Below are positions 14,451 to 16,365 of a DNA stretch of 16,365 nt, piece after piece. Within the stretch, counting starts at the first letter, position 1; every line of letters starts with the position of its first letter. The stretch spans positions 1 through 16,365 of the forward strand of contig JAZQWV010000028.1 of assembly GCA_045632525.1 (NCBI GenBank), in the 5' to 3' direction. A program made the position numbers and the translations under genes. The notes under the pieces were generated by a model. It did not search any database. It saw only the letters and a program-made list of their open reading frames with translations, and was not told the origin of the DNA. Source of the DNA: Fimenecus sp045632525. GTDB lineage: Bacteria > Bacillota > Clostridia > Oscillospirales > Acutalibacteraceae.

Positions 14451-15809
14451 TTAAACATCCCAATGTTTATATAATTCTTCAAAAATTTCTTCTAATTTCA
14501 TTCCACGACTTGCTTTAAAGAGCACCGTGTCACCTTTTTGAAGATAGTTTTTCAAGTCATCTGTAAGTTTTGCCTTATCAGTAAATGAGAAAACTGATTG
14601 AAGTCCGCCTTTTTTAGCACTATCTGCAATAAAAGCTGAACTTTCACCCAATGTGAAGAGTGCATCTACTCCACACTCGGCAGCATAGTCACCAACCATT
14701 CGGTGAGCAGTTTCTGTATAGTCACCCAATTCGAGCATATCACCGAGCACTGCGATTCTTCTTCCCTTTGCGATTTTGCAAAGTGTGTTGAGTCCTGCTT
14801 TTTGCGAATCGGGACTGGCATTATAGCAGTCTTCAATTACTGTTATGCCGTTTGCGTCTTTTATTCTTTGTCGCATGCCTGATGGGGTATAATCACAAAG
14901 TCCTTTTGCGATTAACTCAGGGTCGATTTTATACTCAATTCCCACGGCAAAAGCCACTAGAGCATCATATACATTGTGAATTCCCACAGTTGGAATTGTA
15001 ACTTTTTGACGGTTACCATTCCAAACAGCTACAAAATCAGTAGAATAATCTTTTTCCATGATTTCTTCTGCTAAAAACTCACATTCTTTATTGTCGATAC
15101 CGAATTTTACGATGTTATAGTCATCATTTTTTACTGTTGAGAGCTTATCATTATCGCCATTTACGAAAAGTGTTGAACCTTTTTTCATACCCTCAAGCAT
15201 TTCCATTTTCGCTTTTAAAATGCCATCACGAGAGCCCAAGTTTTCGATATGAGAAACACCGATATTGGTAATTATTGCACAGTCTGGATGAGCAGAATTT
15301 GTAAGGTCTGAAATCTGACCGAAACCATCCATACCCATTTCAAGAACTGCACATTGGAAACTATCATCAAGACGGAAAATTGTTCTTGGCATTCCGATTT
15401 CGTTATTGAAATTTCCTTCGGTTTTAAGTGTTTTATATTTTTGTGCCATTACACAAGCAGTCATTTCTTTTGTTGTTGTTTTGCCAACGCTACCAGTAAG
15501 CCCGATTACAATCAAATCTTTAATTGAATGTCTGTAAAATGACGCTAATTGAAGGAGTGCTTGTTTTGTATCATCAACATAAATAACAGGTGCATCAACG
15601 CTGACTTTATTGTGACTGACAATTGCACCGACGCCTTTTTTTGCCACATCTTCGATAAAATCGTGTCCGTCAAAGCGTTCGCCTTTGATTGCGAAAAACA
15701 AAGTGTTTTCGTCAACATCACGGCTATCAATTGAAACACGGTTTATTAACTTTTCAGAAGCAACATCTGCATTGAGTGCTTTTGCTACCTGTGTAACCGT
15801 TAAGTTCAT
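14451..15809 (-). CDS. murF: MurF, UDP-MurNAc-tripeptide:D-Ala-D-Ala ligase
   Basis: 452-residue cytoplasmic Mur ligase that adds D-Ala-D-Ala to UDP-MurNAc-tripeptide using ATP. Three domains are seen: an N-terminal substrate domain with FFAIKGERFDGHDFI (38-52), a central ATPase with P-loop GLTGSVGKTTT (103-113), EMGMDGFGQI (157-166) and the TNIGVSHIENLGS block, and a C-terminal domain with EDCYNASPDS (326-335) and VLGDMLELG. ATG at 15809 follows AAGGAGT, which includes the last codons and TAG stop of murE, again suggesting coupling. The gene order murE-murF-mraY is classical. Confidence 0.97.
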   Translation of the reverse strand: MNLTVTQVAKALNADVASEKLINRVSIDSRDVDENTLFFAIKGERFDGHDFIEDVAKKGVGAIVSHNKVSVDAPVIYVDDTKQALLQLASFYRHSIKDLIVIGLTGSVGKTTTKEMTACVMAQKYKTLKTEGNFNNEIGMPRTIFRLDDSFQCAVLEMGMDGFGQISDLTNSAHPDCAIITNIGVSHIENLGSRDGILKAKMEMLEGMKKGSTLFVNGDNDKLSTVKNDDYNIVKFGIDNKECEFLAEEIMEKDYSTDFVAVWNGNRQKVTIPTVGIHNVYDALVAFAVGIEYKIDPELIAKGLCDYTPSGMRQRIKDANGITVIEDCYNASPDSQKAGLNTLCKIAKGRRIAVLGDMLELGDYTETAHRMVGDYAAECGVDALFTLGESSAFIADSAKKGGLQSVFSFTDKAKLTDDLKNYLQKGDTVLFKASRGMKLEEIFEELYKHWDV

Positions 15810-15811
15810 AA

Positions 15812-16365
15812 CTACTCCTTAAAATATTCCTTTATTATTTCACGTTCATCAAAATGAATTTTCTCGTTACCAATTATCTGATAAGTTTCGTGTCCTTTAC
15901 CCGCAAGCAAGACCACATCTCCCTTTCGGGCTTTACTGAGTGCAAACTCAATAGCCTGACGACGATTTTCGATAATTGCAAGTTTTGATTTTGTTTTTTC
16001 CATTCCACCGAGAATGTCGTTTATTATAAGCAAAGGATTTTCAGTTCTTGGGTTATCACTTGTAACAACTGCAATATTTGATACCTCCCCTGCAATTTTA
16101 CCCATTTCGGCTCGTTTAGATTTATCTCTGTCTCCACCACAACCAAAAACTGTGATGATTTTACCTTTTGAGAAGCCTTTGATACATTTCAAAATGTTTT
16201 CTAAGCCGTCAGGCGTATGAGCATAGTCAATAATTACTGTAAAGTTTTTAGGGATTGGCACTTTTTCTGCTCTACCCTTGACTTGTTTGATTTTTTCTGC
16301 TGACTTCGCAACATCTTCAATAGAAAAGCCCAATTCTAATAAGGCAGAAGATGCACAAAGTGAAT
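15812..16365 (-). CDS. murE: MurE, UDP-MurNAc-tripeptide synthetase (C-terminal part)
   Basis: Partial: about 184 codons run open to the window edge, so the N-terminal and most of the central domain lie outside. MurE adds the third peptide residue to UDP-MurNAc-L-Ala-D-Glu with ATP. Visible are the end of the central domain (ASSALLELGFSIEDVA), VIIDYAHTPDGLENIL, VFGCGGDRDKSKRAEMGKIA and TSDNPRTENP. DNPR is the motif of enzymes specific for meso-diaminopimelate, which implies DAP-type peptidoglycan. A TTG at 16333 is not a real start, because homology continues upstream of it. It ends with TAG two bases before the murF ATG. Confidence 0.95.
   Translation of the reverse strand, partial: SLCASSALLELGFSIEDVAKSAEKIKQVKGRAEKVPIPKNFTVIIDYAHTPDGLENILKCIKGFSKGKIITVFGCGGDRDKSKRAEMGKIAGEVSNIAVVTSDNPRTENPLLIINDILGGMEKTKSKLAIIENRRQAIEFALSKARKGDVVLLAGKGHETYQIIGNEKIHFDEREIIKEYFKE

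Noticed and set aside
16331..16333. TTG as the start of the murE fragment
   Set aside because: The same frame stays open to the window edge and encodes ASSALLELG, which belongs to the MurE central domain, so the gene is simply truncated by the window.
1..16365. CRISPR array, tRNA/rRNA genes, insertion sequences, prophage or toxin-antitoxin module
   Set aside because: No regular repeat-spacer pattern, cloverleaf, transposase/integrase motif or paired small toxin/antitoxin genes were found. The divergent XRE and membrane-protein pair does not have toxin-antitoxin size or layout.

Overview
The window reads as chromosomal core DNA from a low-GC, endospore-forming Firmicute of the class Clostridia, probably close to Ruminococcaceae/Oscillospiraceae. 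That placement is inferred from gene order, protein sequence and the sporulation genes; no search was run. The partial MurE carries DNPR, the motif that goes with meso-diaminopimelate peptidoglycan. Shine-Dalgarno (SD) sequences are strong and several genes start with TTG. No rRNA, tRNA, CRISPR array or insertion sequence was seen, and no gene-free stretch exceeds 200 bases.

Layout, left to right. (1) 22-2853, minus strand: a vegetative operon phoH-ybeY-dgkA-era (RNA metabolism, ribosome maturation, lipid phosphorylation), with a good sigma-A-type promoter just upstream of phoH (2907-2935). (2) 2922-4378, minus strand: yqfC-yqfD, sporulation genes. (3) 4476-5763, plus strand, divergent from yqfC: ylbJ/spoVV (dipicolinate transport during sporulation in Bacillus) and a small four-cysteine protein. 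Facing sigma-E-like -10 elements overlap in the shared intergenic region. (4) 5777-5804: a bidirectional terminator. (5) 5809-7522: a small islet of two divergent genes, an unrecognised single-pass membrane protein (minus) and a 100-residue XRE-family regulator (plus). It is closed on the right by a second, similar bidirectional terminator (7535-7562). (6) 7576-16365, minus strand: a division and cell wall (dcw) cluster, transcribed murE(partial)-murF-mraY-ftsW-murG-murA-ftsQ-ftsZ.

The dcw genes make and export the peptidoglycan precursor (MurA, MurE, MurF, MraY, MurG), polymerise it at the septum (FtsW with a partner transpeptidase outside the window) and organise the divisome (FtsQ/DivIB, FtsZ). 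murD, murC, murB and ftsA are not in the cluster, and murA sits where murB lies in Bacillus. ftsZ appears to have its own promoter in a 153-base gap.

Most of the window is conserved core genome. The least explained parts are the islet at 5809-7522 (orphan membrane protein, G8 tract used as its SD, a perfect inverted repeat presenting the SD of the XRE gene), the small Cys4 protein after spoVV, the overlapping divergent sporulation promoters and the atypical FtsZ C-terminal peptide. I did not find convincing evidence of a wholly new defence or mobile system.
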